Of a stretch of 11,182 nt of DNA, positions 1 to 7,224 are shown piece after piece. The first letter of the stretch is position 1, and each line of letters opens with the position of its first letter. The notes beneath the pieces are model-generated. The model ran no database searches, was not told where the DNA came from, and was given only the letters and a program-made list of their open reading frames with translations. A program made the position numbers and the translations under genes. The stretch covers positions 1 to 11,182 of the forward strand of contig CAMAJC010000029.1 in NCBI GenBank assembly GCA_945835425.1, written 5' to 3'. The DNA comes from an uncultured Clostridia bacterium (GTDB taxonomy: Bacteria > Bacillota > Clostridia > Oscillospirales > Ruminococcaceae).

Positions 1-3000
1 GGTTTTACATTGACGTTTGCGTCTCCGGCGGCCTTTTTGACCGCGGAGAGGAGCTTGCCGTTGATATCGACGCCGCCGATGCCTTTGGGCGCGACGACCT
101 TTTTGCGGTCGGCGAGGAACAGCCGCGCGTCGTCCGTCCCGGGGAACCGCTGCAGGATTTTTATCAGCTCCGGGATAATCGGGTCGTCGGCCGAAGCGAC
201 GCGGATGTTGAGGGTCTTGCCGTTTTTCGGGAGGGTGTCGGCGTCGAGCAGCCGCCGGACGAGGATTTTCGGCTCCTTTTCGTCCTCGATGGAGACGCTG
301 CCTTCCGCGACCAGCACTTTTCCTTCCTTTATAATAGCGCCTGCGGCCTCCATCGCGTCGGGAAAGACCACCAGCTCGATCGTATCGGTCAGATCCTCCA
401 GCTGCACAAAGCACATCGGTTTCCCGGCCTTGGTGTAGATCGACCGCTTGGACAGCACCCGTCCCAGCACCTTCACCGGCATCTGGTTGCGGACGCCGGC
501 CTCCTCGCCCTGCAAAATCCGCGCGACGCTGTCCATTTTGAACCGCCGCACGATGTCCTGATAGGGCTGCAGCGGGTGTCCGGACAGGTAAAAGCCCAGT
601 ACGTCTAGTTCATTTTGCAGTTTATCCGCCGGGGTGTATTCCGGCAGCCGCTCGATCTCCGGCTCCGGTTCGTCCATCTCGATGGCCGAGAAGAGGTTTA
701 ATTGCCCCGAAGCGCGGGTCTTGCCGCTGAAGCTGCCCGCCTCCATGACCCGGTCGGCTGCCGTATAGAGGGCGCGCCGCGAGTAGCCGAAGCAGTCGAG
801 CGCACCGCTGAAAATCAGCCCGTCCACCGTTCTTCTGGTGAAGTCCCGGCCCTGCATCCGGGTGCATAAATCATAAAAGCTGACAAAATCGCCGTTTTCC
901 TCCCGTTCCTCCGTCAGCCGCTTGATAATCGGCGTGCCGAGACCCTTGACGGCGGTCAGACCGAACCGGATGCCGTTTCCTTCAGCCGTAAACCGGCCGA
1001 AGCTTTTGTTTATATCCGGCGGCAGGATCGGGATTTTCATTGCTTTGCAGCAGCCGAGGTACTCGGACAGCTTGCGGGTGAAGTCGATCACCGAGGTCAG
1101 CAGCGCCGCCATATAGGCCTGCGGATAGTGGTATTTGAGGTAGGCGGTCTGGTAGGAGATGATCGAATAGGCCGCCGCATGGGCCTTGTTGAAGGCGTAT
1201 TCGGCGAAGGAGGACATCTCGTCGAAAATCTTGTTGGCGATGTTTTCGGGGACGCCGCTCCGGATAGCGCCGGGGACAGCCGCAGTGCCGTCGGAATCGT
1301 CCTTGCCGTAGATGAAGACCTTCCGCTCCGCCGCCATGACGTCGACCTTTTTCTTGGCCATGGCCTTGCGCACCAGGTCCGCGCGGCCGTAGGAATAGCC
1401 CGCCAGCTCCCGGCAGACCTGCATGACCTGCTCCTGATAGAGCAGGCACCCGCCGGTTACGGACAGAATCGGCTCCAGCTTCGGGTGGAGGTAGCGGATG
1501 TCCTCCGGATGCTCGCGGTTGTGGATAAAGGTGGGGATCGACTGGGCAGGACCCGGCCGGTAGATCGAGGTCGCCGCCGTCAGGTCCTCGATCGAGCGCG
1601 GCTTCATCTGCATCAGCATCTGCCGCATCCCGGAGGACTCGAACTGGAAAACGCCGTCGGTCTCTCCGCGGGAGAACATCTGATAAACATCTTTATCATC
1701 CAGCGGGATATCCTTGACCCGGAAATTCGGCTGCGTTTTCTGGACCATTACCTCGCAGTCGTGGATGACCGTCAGGTTGCGCAGCCCCAGAAAGTCCATT
1801 TTCAGGAGCCCCAGCTCCTCCAGCACCGTCATGGTATACTGGGTTACAATCGTCCCGTCCGACCCCGACAGCGGCACATAGCTGTCCACCGGGTCGGCGG
1901 TGATGACGACACCGGCCGCATGGGTCGAGGCATGGCGCGGCATCCCTTCGACACGCCTCGAGAAGTCGAGGAGTTTGCGCACTTCCGGGTCGGTCTGCTC
2001 CAATTCCCGCAGCTCTTTCACTTCGCGCACCGCCCGGTCGAGGGTGATGTGCAGGTTGTGCGGTCCGGAGGGGATCAGCTTGGCGACCTTGTCCACCGCT
2101 TGATAGCTCATGCCCAGCGCCCTTCCGACGTCCCGCACGGCCGCTCTCGCCGCCAGCGTCCCGAAGGTGACGATCTGCGCCACATGGTCGGCGCCGTACT
2201 TGCGGATAACGTAATCGATGACCTCCTGCCGCCGTTCGTAGCAGAAGTCGACGTCGAAGTCGGGCATACTGACCCGCTCGGGGTTTAAAAAACGCTCGAA
2301 GATCAGCCCGTAGGCCATCGGGTCGATGCCGGTGATGCCAATGCAGTAGGCAAGTAAACTCCCGGCGCCGCTGCCTCTGCCCGGTCCGACGGGAATGCCC
2401 TGGCTTTTTGCATAGCGAATAAAATCATAAACGATCAGATAGTAATTGACGTACCCCATCTTGGTGACGACGTCCATCTCGTAGTCCCAGCGCTTCTGGA
2501 GCTCCGGCGTCACCATCCCGTACCGCTTGCGGAGCCCGCGGGAGGCGAGGTCGCGGAAATACTCGAGGTTGTCCCGGCCGTTCGGCGCCTGGTAGGCAGG
2601 GAGCTTGGTGTGGCCGAACTCGAACTCCACATTGCACCGCGCAGCGATTATCCCGGTATTGTCAATGGCGTCGGCAAAATCAGGCAGCGTCGCCCGCATT
2701 TCCTCCTCGGATTTGAGGTAAAATTCCTGCGTCGGGAATTCCAGCCCATTTGCCTCGCCGACGGTCTTGCCGGTCTGGATCGCCAGCAGCACCTTTTGCA
2801 GCTCGGCGTCCTCCTTCCGCAGGTAATGGCAGTCGTTGGTCGCGGCCAGCGGAATCCCGGTCTCGTCGGAGAGCATCCGCAGAAAGGGGAGGATCTTCTT
2901 TTCCTGCGCCAGCCCGTGGTACTGCACCTCGAGGTAAAAATTCCCGTCCCCGAAAATTTCGTTATATTGCAGCGCCGCCTTCTTTGCCCCGGCAAAATCG

Positions 3001-3446
3001 TTCATTAAAAGCCGCCGCGGGATTTCACCCGACAGACAGGCCGACAGGGCGATCAGCCCTTCGTGGTACTGCCTGAGCAGTTCCAAATCGACCCGGGGCT
3101 TTCCGTAAAAACCTTCGACCGACGCGAGGCTCACCAGCTTGCAGAGGTTTTTGTACCCCGTTTCATTTTGGCAGAGCAGCACCAGATGGTAGGACGAAGA
3201 GTCGACCTTAAATTCCTTCTGAAACCGGGAGCGCGGCGCCACATAGACCTCGCAGCCGACAATCAGCTTGACCCCGGCTTTTTTGCAGAGCTTGTACAGC
3301 TCGATGACGGCGTACATGACCCCGTGGTCGGTGACGGCGACCGTGTCCTGCCCCAATTCCAGCGCCCGGGCAGGCAGCTCCTTTAAGCGGCATGCGCCGT
3401 CTAAGAGGCTATATTCCGTATGCAGATGCAGGTGGACAAAGGACAT
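1..3446 (-). CDS. dnaE: DNA polymerase III subunit alpha (DnaE1 type), 3' end cut by window edge
   Basis: Replicative-type C-family DNA polymerase. 1148 residues are visible and the frame is still open at the left edge, so only the last few residues should be missing. The N-terminal PHP domain (about 1-270) starts with HLHLHTEYSLLDG. The palm carries MPDFDVDFC with catalytic D398 and D400, and the third aspartate is D551 in KMDFLGL. A helix-hairpin-helix region lies near 825-845 (TAVKGLGT). QLNLF at 915-919 fits the internal beta-clamp-binding motif. An OB fold spans about 987-1065. The MPDFDVDFC form and length match DnaE1 rather than the shorter Bacillus-type DnaE3. The ATG at 3446 is preceded by GAAAGG (3457-3462) with 10 bases of spacing. 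It has its own promoter and no co-transcribed neighbour upstream. Clostridia normally also have PolC, so this may share replication with PolC; that is inferred from the group. Confidence 0.97.
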   Translation of the reverse strand, partial: MSFVHLHLHTEYSLLDGACRLKELPARALELGQDTVAVTDHGVMYAVIELYKLCKKAGVKLIVGCEVYVAPRSRFQKEFKVDSSSYHLVLLCQNETGYKNLCKLVSLASVEGFYGKPRVDLELLRQYHEGLIALSACLSGEIPRRLLMNDFAGAKKAALQYNEIFGDGNFYLEVQYHGLAQEKKILPFLRMLSDETGIPLAATNDCHYLRKEDAELQKVLLAIQTGKTVGEANGLEFPTQEFYLKSEEEMRATLPDFADAIDNTGIIAARCNVEFEFGHTKLPAYQAPNGRDNLEYFRDLASRGLRKRYGMVTPELQKRWDYEMDVVTKMGYVNYYLIVYDFIRYAKSQGIPVGPGRGSGAGSLLAYCIGITGIDPMAYGLIFERFLNPERVSMPDFDVDFCYERRQEVIDYVIRKYGADHVAQIVTFGTLAARAAVRDVGRALGMSYQAVDKVAKLIPSGPHNLHITLDRAVREVKELRELEQTDPEVRKLLDFSRRVEGMPRHASTHAAGVVITADPVDSYVPLSGSDGTIVTQYTMTVLEELGLLKMDFLGLRNLTVIHDCEVMVQKTQPNFRVKDIPLDDKDVYQMFSRGETDGVFQFESSGMRQMLMQMKPRSIEDLTAATSIYRPGPAQSIPTFIHNREHPEDIRYLHPKLEPILSVTGGCLLYQEQVMQVCRELAGYSYGRADLVRKAMAKKKVDVMAAERKVFIYGKDDSDGTAAVPGAIRSGVPENIANKIFDEMSSFAEYAFNKAHAAAYSIISYQTAYLKYHYPQAYMAALLTSVIDFTRKLSEYLGCCKAMKIPILPPDINKSFGRFTAEGNGIRFGLTAVKGLGTPIIKRLTEEREENGDFVSFYDLCTRMQGRDFTRRTVDGLIFSGALDCFGYSRRALYTAADRVMEAGSFSGKTRASGQLNLFSAIEMDEPEPEIERLPEYTPADKLQNELDVLGFYLSGHPLQPYQDIVRRFKMDSVARILQGEEAGVRNQMPVKVLGRVLSKRSIYTKAGKPMCFVQLEDLTDTIELVVFPDAMEAAGAIIKEGKVLVAEGSVSIEDEKEPKILVRRLLDADTLPKNGKTLNIRVASADDPIIPELIKILQRFPGTDDARLFLADRKKVVAPKGIGGVDINGKLLSAVKKAAGDANVNVK

Positions 3447-3522
3447 TTCATCACGGCCTTTCGGGTGGAGTGGAGGAGGGAGTGTTTGACAAGCTTATCG
3501 AATAAATTTTCCCTCTGTATTT

Positions 3523-3551
3523 ATTATACATCCATTTTCTACATTTTGCAA
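3523..3551 (-). promoter_or_regulatory. Sigma-A promoter for dnaE
   Basis: Read on the minus strand, TTGCAA (3546-3551) is followed by a 17-base spacer and a perfect TATAAT (3523-3528). The transcript would start about 70 bases before the dnaE ATG at 3446, leaving an untranslated leader with no obvious structure. Confidence 0.75.
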
Positions 3552-3681
3552 GTGTTTTTTGAAAATTTGTTCTTAACAGGAAAGGCAGCCGGATATGCCC
3601 AGACAGCCTTGTCTGCACAGAACAGAATAATCTATTTGCTCCAAAAGACAAGGATAATCCTGCGGTTTATGAAAACCGCGT
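3552..3681. other. Gene-free AT-rich spacer upstream of the dnaE promoter
   Basis: No reading frame with coding character is seen here. The only structure is a 7-bp hairpin at 3662-3679 (GCGGTTT, loop ATGA, AAACCGC), which ends two bases before the terminal repeat of the neighbouring MITE-like element, and a short CAGACA/TGTCTG palindrome near 3600. Confidence 0.5.
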
Positions 3682-3962
3682 CAGGCTGTCGGAAAAGTAT
3701 TTAACAAAACTTATTGGAAAGCAATATCTTCCGGTTTCCGGCGCACTTCCCGGGTGTCATTCTGAGCCGCAAGGCGAAGAATCTACGCGCTGCCGACACG
3801 GTACAATTGTTGCTGCAGGGTACACGGTCAAAAACCTGATAGCGCGTGGATCCTTCGCTGTCGCTCAGGATGACACATCAGGAGAACTTCTAAGAGAAAT
3901 ATGCATAGATGCTTTCCCGGAAAGTTTCAACCAAACTCTTTTAAAACTTTTTCGACAGCCTG
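3682..3962. mobile_element. MITE-like non-coding element with terminal inverted repeats
   Basis: The left end reads CAGGCTGTCGGAAAAGT (from 3682) and the right end, read on the minus strand from 3962, reads CAGGCTGTCGAAAAAGT, one difference in 17. About 280 bp lie between the outer ends, with no transposase or coding frame. The TIR with its GGCTGTC core resembles the ends of some DDE insertion sequences, perhaps IS1182-like, so a non-autonomous derivative is the likeliest reading; the family is inferred. No clear target duplication is visible. Both ends abut small hairpins (3662-3679 and 3964-3987). A second inverted repeat sits inside it. Confidence 0.55.
3755..3875. repeat. Palindromic dispersed-type repeat nested in the MITE-like element
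   Basis: The left arm 3755-3791 begins TGTCATTCTGAGC and ends GCGAAGAATCTACGCGCT. The right arm 3841-3875, read on the minus strand, begins TGTCATCCTGAGC and ends GCGAAGGATCCACGCGCT. The arms differ at three bases plus a short variable stretch, and enclose a 49-base centre. The CATTCTGAGC...GCGAAGRATC signature is of a type often seen dispersed in Firmicutes genomes; that is recalled, not searched. Confidence 0.6.
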
Positions 3963-3963
3963 G

Positions 3964-3996
3964 CCGGTGCTTTACGGAAAGCACCGGTATTTTTGT
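3964..3996 (+). terminator. Intrinsic terminator without an upstream plus-strand gene
   Basis: A perfect 10-bp stem CCGGTGCTTT (3964-3973) / AAAGCACCGG (3978-3987) with a 4-base loop is followed by TATTTTTGTT. The sequence has intrinsic-terminator form for plus-strand transcripts, but the nearest upstream gene, dnaE, reads away from it. It may shield the metal operon from read-through out of the repeat, or be left from a lost gene. Confidence 0.6.
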
Positions 3997-4053
3997 TGTC
4001 ATAATGCCTGGCAGATTGCTATGATAATTGTGCATCTTTTCGTATATATCCCC

Positions 4054-4082
4054 TTGACAAATCGACTCTCAGATGATATTCT
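4054..4082 (+). promoter_or_regulatory. Sigma-A promoter of the metal-resistance operon
   Basis: A consensus -35 TTGACA (4054-4059) is separated by 17 bases from TATTCT (4077-4082, 4 of 6 matches to the -10 consensus). The predicted start site lies near 4089, inside the inverted-repeat operator, as expected for a promoter blocked by an ArsR/SmtB repressor. Confidence 0.75.
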
Positions 4083-4085
4083 AAA

Positions 4086-4107
4086 CATATGAACAATGAT
4101 TCATATG
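4086..4107. promoter_or_regulatory. ArsR/SmtB-type operator
   Basis: A perfect inverted repeat with arms CATATGAA (4086-4093) and TTCATATG (4100-4107) is separated by six bases. The ATATGAA-N-TTCATAT form matches the general operator of the CadC/CzrA/SmtB group. It covers the predicted transcription start and ends just before the ribosome binding site of the repressor gene, which implies autoregulation of the whole operon. Confidence 0.75.
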
Positions 4108-4123
4108 AAAGGAGAGAACCCTC

Positions 4124-4486
4124 ATGGCAATCGAGGAAGTCGAACACTGCGGGCTTATGCATGAGCATCCCGATATCCGCGCGCAGGCCATCCGGCAGAT
4201 GCCCGATGAGGACCATCTTTACGATCTGGCGGAGCTGTACAAGATATTCGGCGATTCCACCCGGATTCGGATTCTTTACCTGCTGCTGGAGTCGGAGATG
4301 TGCGTCTGCGATATTGCAGCCTGCCTGAACATGACCCAGTCGGCGATCTCCCATCAGCTGCGGGTCCTGAAAAACGCCGATCTGGTGCGGTTTAAACGGG
4401 ACGGCAAATCGGTCATCTATTTTCTGGCCGATGAGCATGTGCGGACAATTCTGTCCTGCGGCATGGAACACATTCTGGAAGAATGA
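4124..4486 (+). CDS. ArsR/SmtB-family metal-sensing repressor (CadC-like)
   Basis: A 120-residue winged-helix repressor expected to dissociate from its operator when it binds metal. The helix-turn-helix lies around 59-82 (CVCDIAACLNMTQSAISHQL) with a beta wing at about 88-101. Two metal-site signatures known from CadC are visible. C60 and C62 (CVC) plus N-terminal C9 resemble the thiolate alpha3N site, though the second N-terminal Cys is missing and H8 or H13 may replace it. D103, H105, H116 and E119 match the alpha5 site spacing. This points to Cd/Pb/Zn rather than arsenic. The ATG is preceded by AAAGGAGA (4108-4115) with 8 bases of spacing. It is first in an operon with an HMA protein and an efflux ATPase, 36 bases upstream of the former. 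Confidence 0.93.
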   Translation: MAIEEVEHCGLMHEHPDIRAQAIRQMPDEDHLYDLAELYKIFGDSTRIRILYLLLESEMCVCDIAACLNMTQSAISHQLRVLKNADLVRFKRDGKSVIYFLADEHVRTILSCGMEHILEE

Positions 4487-4522
4487 CAGAGTTTTACTCT
4501 GAGACGAAAGGAAGTACCTGTT

Positions 4523-4741
4523 ATGAAAAAGACATTCAAGATGATCGATCTGGACTGCGCCAACTGCGCCGCGAAGATGGAAGCCGCGATTCAGAAGATT
4601 CCCGGCGTAAACGAGGCAAGCGTTGTCTTCATGACCCAGCGGCTCAAAATCGACGCGGACGACGCCCGTTTTGACGAGATCATGAAAGAAGCCCAGGCCG
4701 CTGTCTCCAAAGTCGACCGGAACTGCAAGATCGACCTGTAA
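4523..4741 (+). CDS. Free-standing heavy-metal-associated (HMA) domain protein
   Basis: A 72-residue protein consisting of one HMA (ferredoxin-like, beta-alpha-beta-beta-alpha-beta) domain. The metal-binding loop is DLDCANCAAKME with C12 and C15, and a third Cys, C68, lies near the C terminus. The DLDCANC form, rather than GMTC..C, is typical of domains paired with Zn/Cd/Pb pumps, whereas CopZ-like copper chaperones use MTCxxC. It probably hands metal to, or senses it for, the ATPase encoded next, which lacks its own N-terminal HMA domain. The ATG is preceded by AAAGGAAG (from 4507). The gene sits between the repressor gene and the ATPase gene, 80 bases before the chosen ATPase start. Confidence 0.9.
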   Translation: MKKTFKMIDLDCANCAAKMEAAIQKIPGVNEASVVFMTQRLKIDADDARFDEIMKEAQAAVSKVDRNCKIDL

Positions 4742-4752
4742 TCATCGGACTT

Positions 4753-4782
4753 ATGCTCTCTCTGTCCCGGCAGGGAGAGCAT
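4753..4782 (+). other. Strong hairpin between the HMA and ATPase genes
   Basis: ATGCTCTC (4753-4760) pairs perfectly with GAGAGCAT (4775-4782), and the inner bases add further pairs (CTG/CAG plus G-T wobbles). An AT-rich stretch TATATTTTT follows about eight bases later (4790-4798). It could act as a partial terminator, an RNA-stabilising 3' end for the HMA transcript, or an attenuator lowering pump expression. The first ATG of the ATPase frame (4753) lies at the base of this stem without a ribosome binding site. Confidence 0.55.
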
Positions 4783-4821
4783 ATCCCGGTATATTTTTCC
4801 AAAAATGGGGGGTTCATTTAT

Positions 4822-6714
4822 ATGGAAAAGCTGCGCAGGCTGTACGGGGAGATGACCCGCAGCCAGAAAAAGGACCTGCACCGCATCCTGACCGGCGCGG
4901 GTATTTTTATCCTCGGAGAGGTTCTGTCGGCCCTGGTGCCGTTTTTTGACGGGTACGGCGGATTGCTGATTTTCCTGCCGGCCTGGCTGATACTGGGGTT
5001 CGGCGTGCTGAAAGAGGCCGTCCTGAATATCAAAAACGGGCAGGTTTTTGACGAAAACTTCCTGATGTGCATCGCCTCGATCGGCGCCTTCTTTACCGGC
5101 GATTACGGCGAAGCGGTGGCGGTCATGCTGTTTTATCAGGTCGGCGAGCTGTTTGAGCACTGCGCGGTCGACCGGTCGCGGCGTTCGATCACCGAGCTGA
5201 TGAACCTGGCGCCGGATGTGGCCTATGTCCGCAGGGATGGGGAAATCGTCGAGGAGGACCCGGCCGATATCCAGTCGGACAGCATCATCGTCGTTCGTCC
5301 CGGCGAGCGTGTTCCGCTGGACGGCGTGGTCGTCGAGGGCAGCTCGATGCTGGACACCTCGGCCCTGACCGGCGAGCCGGTTCCCCGCAGCGCCGTCCCC
5401 GGCAGCGAAGTCCTCTCGGGCAGTATCAACCAGTCGGGCGTCCTCGATATCCGGGTCATGAGGCCCTATGAAGAGTCGACCGTCGCCCGGATTATGGAAC
5501 TGGTCGAAAACGCCGCCTCCAAAAAGGCAAAAACCGAAGCGTTCATCACCCGTTTCGCGCGGGTTTACACCCCGGCGGTCGTACTTGCAGCCGTTCTTCT
5601 GGCATTCCTGCCGCCACTTATCCTCCATGAGCCTTTCGGCGGCTGGATTCACCGCGCACTGATGTTCCTGGTCGTTTCCTGTCCCTGTGCGCTGGTTATT
5701 TCGGTACCGCTCTCCTTCTTCGGCGGCATCGGCGGCGCATCCCGGCGCGGCATCCTCGCCAAGGGCAGCAACTCGCTGGAAACCCTCAGCAAGGTCGGCA
5801 CCGTCATCATGGACAAGACCGGCACTCTCACAAAGGGCACCTTCTCGGTCACGGAGGTGCACCCCGAGGGCCTTACAGAAGAAGAACTGCTGGAAAAGGC
5901 GGCTCTGTGCGAATACTATTCCGGCCATCCGATTTCCCAGTCGCTGCGGGCAGCCTGCGTTTCAGAGCTTGACGCGGCGCGCATTTCCGACTATCAGGAG
6001 ACCGCAGGCCACGGCGTCACCGCTCTTGTGGACGGCAGGAAAATTCTCTGCGGCAACGCCCGGCTGATGGAGCGGCACGGCATCCAGACCCCGGAAGTCA
6101 CCCATCCCGGCACCGTCGTCCACCTCTCGGAGGACGGCGTCTACTGCGGCTATATCCTCATCTCCGACGAGCTGAAGCCGACCTCGAAAGAGACGGTACA
6201 GACCCTGAACCGGATGGGCATCCAGACCGTCATGCTGACCGGCGACAGCCCCGCTTCCGCAAAGCCGGTGGCCGATACCCTCGGCATCACCCGTCTGCAC
6301 GCCGGGCTGCTGCCGCAGGATAAGGTCGACCTCTGCGAGAAGATCATGAAGGAAAACGCCGCTTCCGGCAAGAAGACCCTCTTCGTCGGCGACGGCATCA
6401 ACGACGCGCCTGTCCTGATGCTGGCGGATATCGGCGCAGCCATGGGCGGCGTCGGCTCGGACGCGGCGATCGAAGCGGCAGACCTCGTCCTGATGGACGA
6501 CAATCCCCGCAAGCTGGTCACCGCCATCCGGATTGCCCGCAAGACGGTGGGTATTGTCTATCAGAATATCGTCTTCGCGCTGGTTGTCAAGCTGGCGATT
6601 CTGGTGCTCAGCGCCCTGGGCATCACCGGCATGTGGCTGGCAGTGTTCGCGGACGTCGGCGTCGCGATGCTGGCGATCCTCAACGCCATGCGCTGCGGCA
6701 GAATCAAAGAATAA
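4822..6714 (+). CDS. cadA: P1B-2-type heavy-metal (Zn/Cd/Pb) translocating P-type ATPase
   Basis: A membrane pump of 630 residues that exports divalent soft metals using ATP. Hydrophobic segments lie at about 21-43, 45-68, 79-114 (two helices), 246-268, 277-303 and 575-625 (two helices). Motifs seen: T183-G-E (actuator), CPC at 287-289 in the ion path, phosphorylated D331 in DKTGTLT, H369-P370 of the nucleotide domain, and GDGIND from G523 to D528. CPCALVISVPLSFFGG, together with K590 and D611 in the last two helices, is diagnostic for the ZntA/CadA subgroup. No N-terminal HMA domain is present; a separate gene upstream encodes one. The ATG at 4822 is preferred because GGGGGGT (4807-4813) precedes it; an upstream in-frame ATG at 4753 lies in a hairpin without such a site. 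zntA would be an equivalent name. Confidence 0.96.
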   Translation: MEKLRRLYGEMTRSQKKDLHRILTGAGIFILGEVLSALVPFFDGYGGLLIFLPAWLILGFGVLKEAVLNIKNGQVFDENFLMCIASIGAFFTGDYGEAVAVMLFYQVGELFEHCAVDRSRRSITELMNLAPDVAYVRRDGEIVEEDPADIQSDSIIVVRPGERVPLDGVVVEGSSMLDTSALTGEPVPRSAVPGSEVLSGSINQSGVLDIRVMRPYEESTVARIMELVENAASKKAKTEAFITRFARVYTPAVVLAAVLLAFLPPLILHEPFGGWIHRALMFLVVSCPCALVISVPLSFFGGIGGASRRGILAKGSNSLETLSKVGTVIMDKTGTLTKGTFSVTEVHPEGLTEEELLEKAALCEYYSGHPISQSLRAACVSELDAARISDYQETAGHGVTALVDGRKILCGNARLMERHGIQTPEVTHPGTVVHLSEDGVYCGYILISDELKPTSKETVQTLNRMGIQTVMLTGDSPASAKPVADTLGITRLHAGLLPQDKVDLCEKIMKENAASGKKTLFVGDGINDAPVLMLADIGAAMGGVGSDAAIEAADLVLMDDNPRKLVTAIRIARKTVGIVYQNIVFALVVKLAILVLSALGITGMWLAVFADVGVAMLAILNAMRCGRIKE

Positions 6715-6721
6715 TCAAATA

Positions 6722-6763
6722 CCCCGGAAAAGCTGCCGTACAGGTCTTTTCCGGGGCGTTTTT
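6722..6763 (+). terminator. Intrinsic terminator of the metal operon
   Basis: A perfect 11-bp stem CCCCGGAAAAG (6722-6732) / CTTTTCCGGGG (6746-6756) with a 13-base loop is followed by CGTTTTTA. It starts eight bases after the ATPase stop. On the minus strand a weaker T-rich run follows the same stem (GTATTTGATTATT), so it may also stop the convergent small-gene transcript. Confidence 0.9.
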
Positions 6764-6775
6764 ATGCAATGGTTT

Positions 6776-6982
6776 TTAAGCGGACTGCCGGACGGCAATA
6801 TATGCATCAATATCCGCGATGATATAATTCTCACCGGTCGTGTGCAGCGCTTCATAGCAGTCCAGAATATATTCTGAAACCTTGTATTTTTGAAATAAAG
6901 CAGCGACCTCTTTGCCGGTCAGCTTTTTTGCATATTTGTAAATCTCCATGCAGTAAACCAAAAAGGTGCCTTCCTTGCTCAT
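6776..6982 (-). CDS. DUF3791 family small protein
   Basis: A 68-residue protein matching my recollection of DUF3791: an N-terminal FLVYCMEIYKYAKKLTGKEV stretch, a central YKVSEYI.DCYEALHTTG, and a C-terminal NYIIADIDAYIAVRQ. It looks all-helical and soluble, with no signal peptide. In gut Firmicutes DUF3791 genes often sit beside DUF3990 genes in small cassettes resembling toxin-antitoxin modules; no DUF3990 gene is present here. Biochemical function is unknown. The ATG is preceded by GAGGAGGT (6989-6996), which overlaps the last codons and stop of the upstream gene. Only two bases separate the two genes, so translational coupling is likely. It converges on the metal operon. Confidence 0.82.
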   Translation of the reverse strand: MSKEGTFLVYCMEIYKYAKKLTGKEVAALFQKYKVSEYILDCYEALHTTGENYIIADIDAYIAVRQSA

Positions 6983-6984
6983 CC

Positions 6985-7224
6985 TTATACCTCCTCGGGG
7001 AAAGTAAAACCGCCGGTCTGCTCCTCTTCCATAAACATCTGAAAAAGCGACAGAGGGCTGAGGTGCCAGAGCTTGGTCTCCTCCTGTTCCAAACCGGCGT
7101 AAACCTTGGACGCATAAAACCGTTCGGCGGCATATGCTTCATCCCATCCGTATTGCTCCATAATCAGCGCAATGACCTGCGGCGTGAGCAGAACCAGAAT
7201 GGCCTGCAGCGTTTTTGGTTCCAT
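6985..7224 (-). CDS. Hypothetical small protein, partner of the DUF3791 gene
   Basis: A 79-residue acidic soluble protein of unknown function. The first half looks helical (LQAILVLLTPQVIALIMEQY) and is followed by AAERFYASKVYAGLEQEETKLWHLSPLSLFQMF and a short tail. Similar short proteins with the FY.SK.Y..LE.E.TKLWH.SP pattern are, as I recall, encoded directly upstream of DUF3791 genes in Clostridia, so the pair probably acts as one unit. I chose the ATG at 7224 because AGGAGGG (7231-7237) is 6 bases away. An in-frame GTG at 7227 would be only 3 bases away and is less likely. The gene has its own promoter and is first in the two-gene operon. Confidence 0.75.
   Translation of the reverse strand: MEPKTLQAILVLLTPQVIALIMEQYGWDEAYAAERFYASKVYAGLEQEETKLWHLSPLSLFQMFMEEEQTGGFTFPEEV

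Noticed and set aside
1128..2288. Long plus-strand open frame (386 codons) opposite dnaE
   Set aside because: Antisense to well-conserved dnaE sequence containing the polymerase active site. The translation has no recognisable domain; such frames arise from GC-biased third codon positions.
3447..4053. Riboswitch or structured RNA upstream of dnaE or the metal operon
   Set aside because: The stem-forming parts are explained by inverted repeats and one terminator. They lie upstream of both promoters and would not be in the leader of either transcript.
3901..4092. 63-codon plus-strand frame before the metal operon
   Set aside because: It runs through the repeat end, an intrinsic terminator and the promoter, with no ribosome binding site.
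4753..4821. Longer N terminus for the ATPase starting at ATG 4753
   Set aside because: That ATG is at the base of a strong hairpin with no ribosome binding site. The extra 23 residues are not membrane-like or conserved in character, while ATG 4822 has a G-rich SD.
4591..5928. Long minus-strand open frame (445 codons) opposite the metal operon
   Set aside because: Covers the HMA and ATPase genes on the other strand and crosses the gap between them. Its translation resembles no family and it is a composition shadow.
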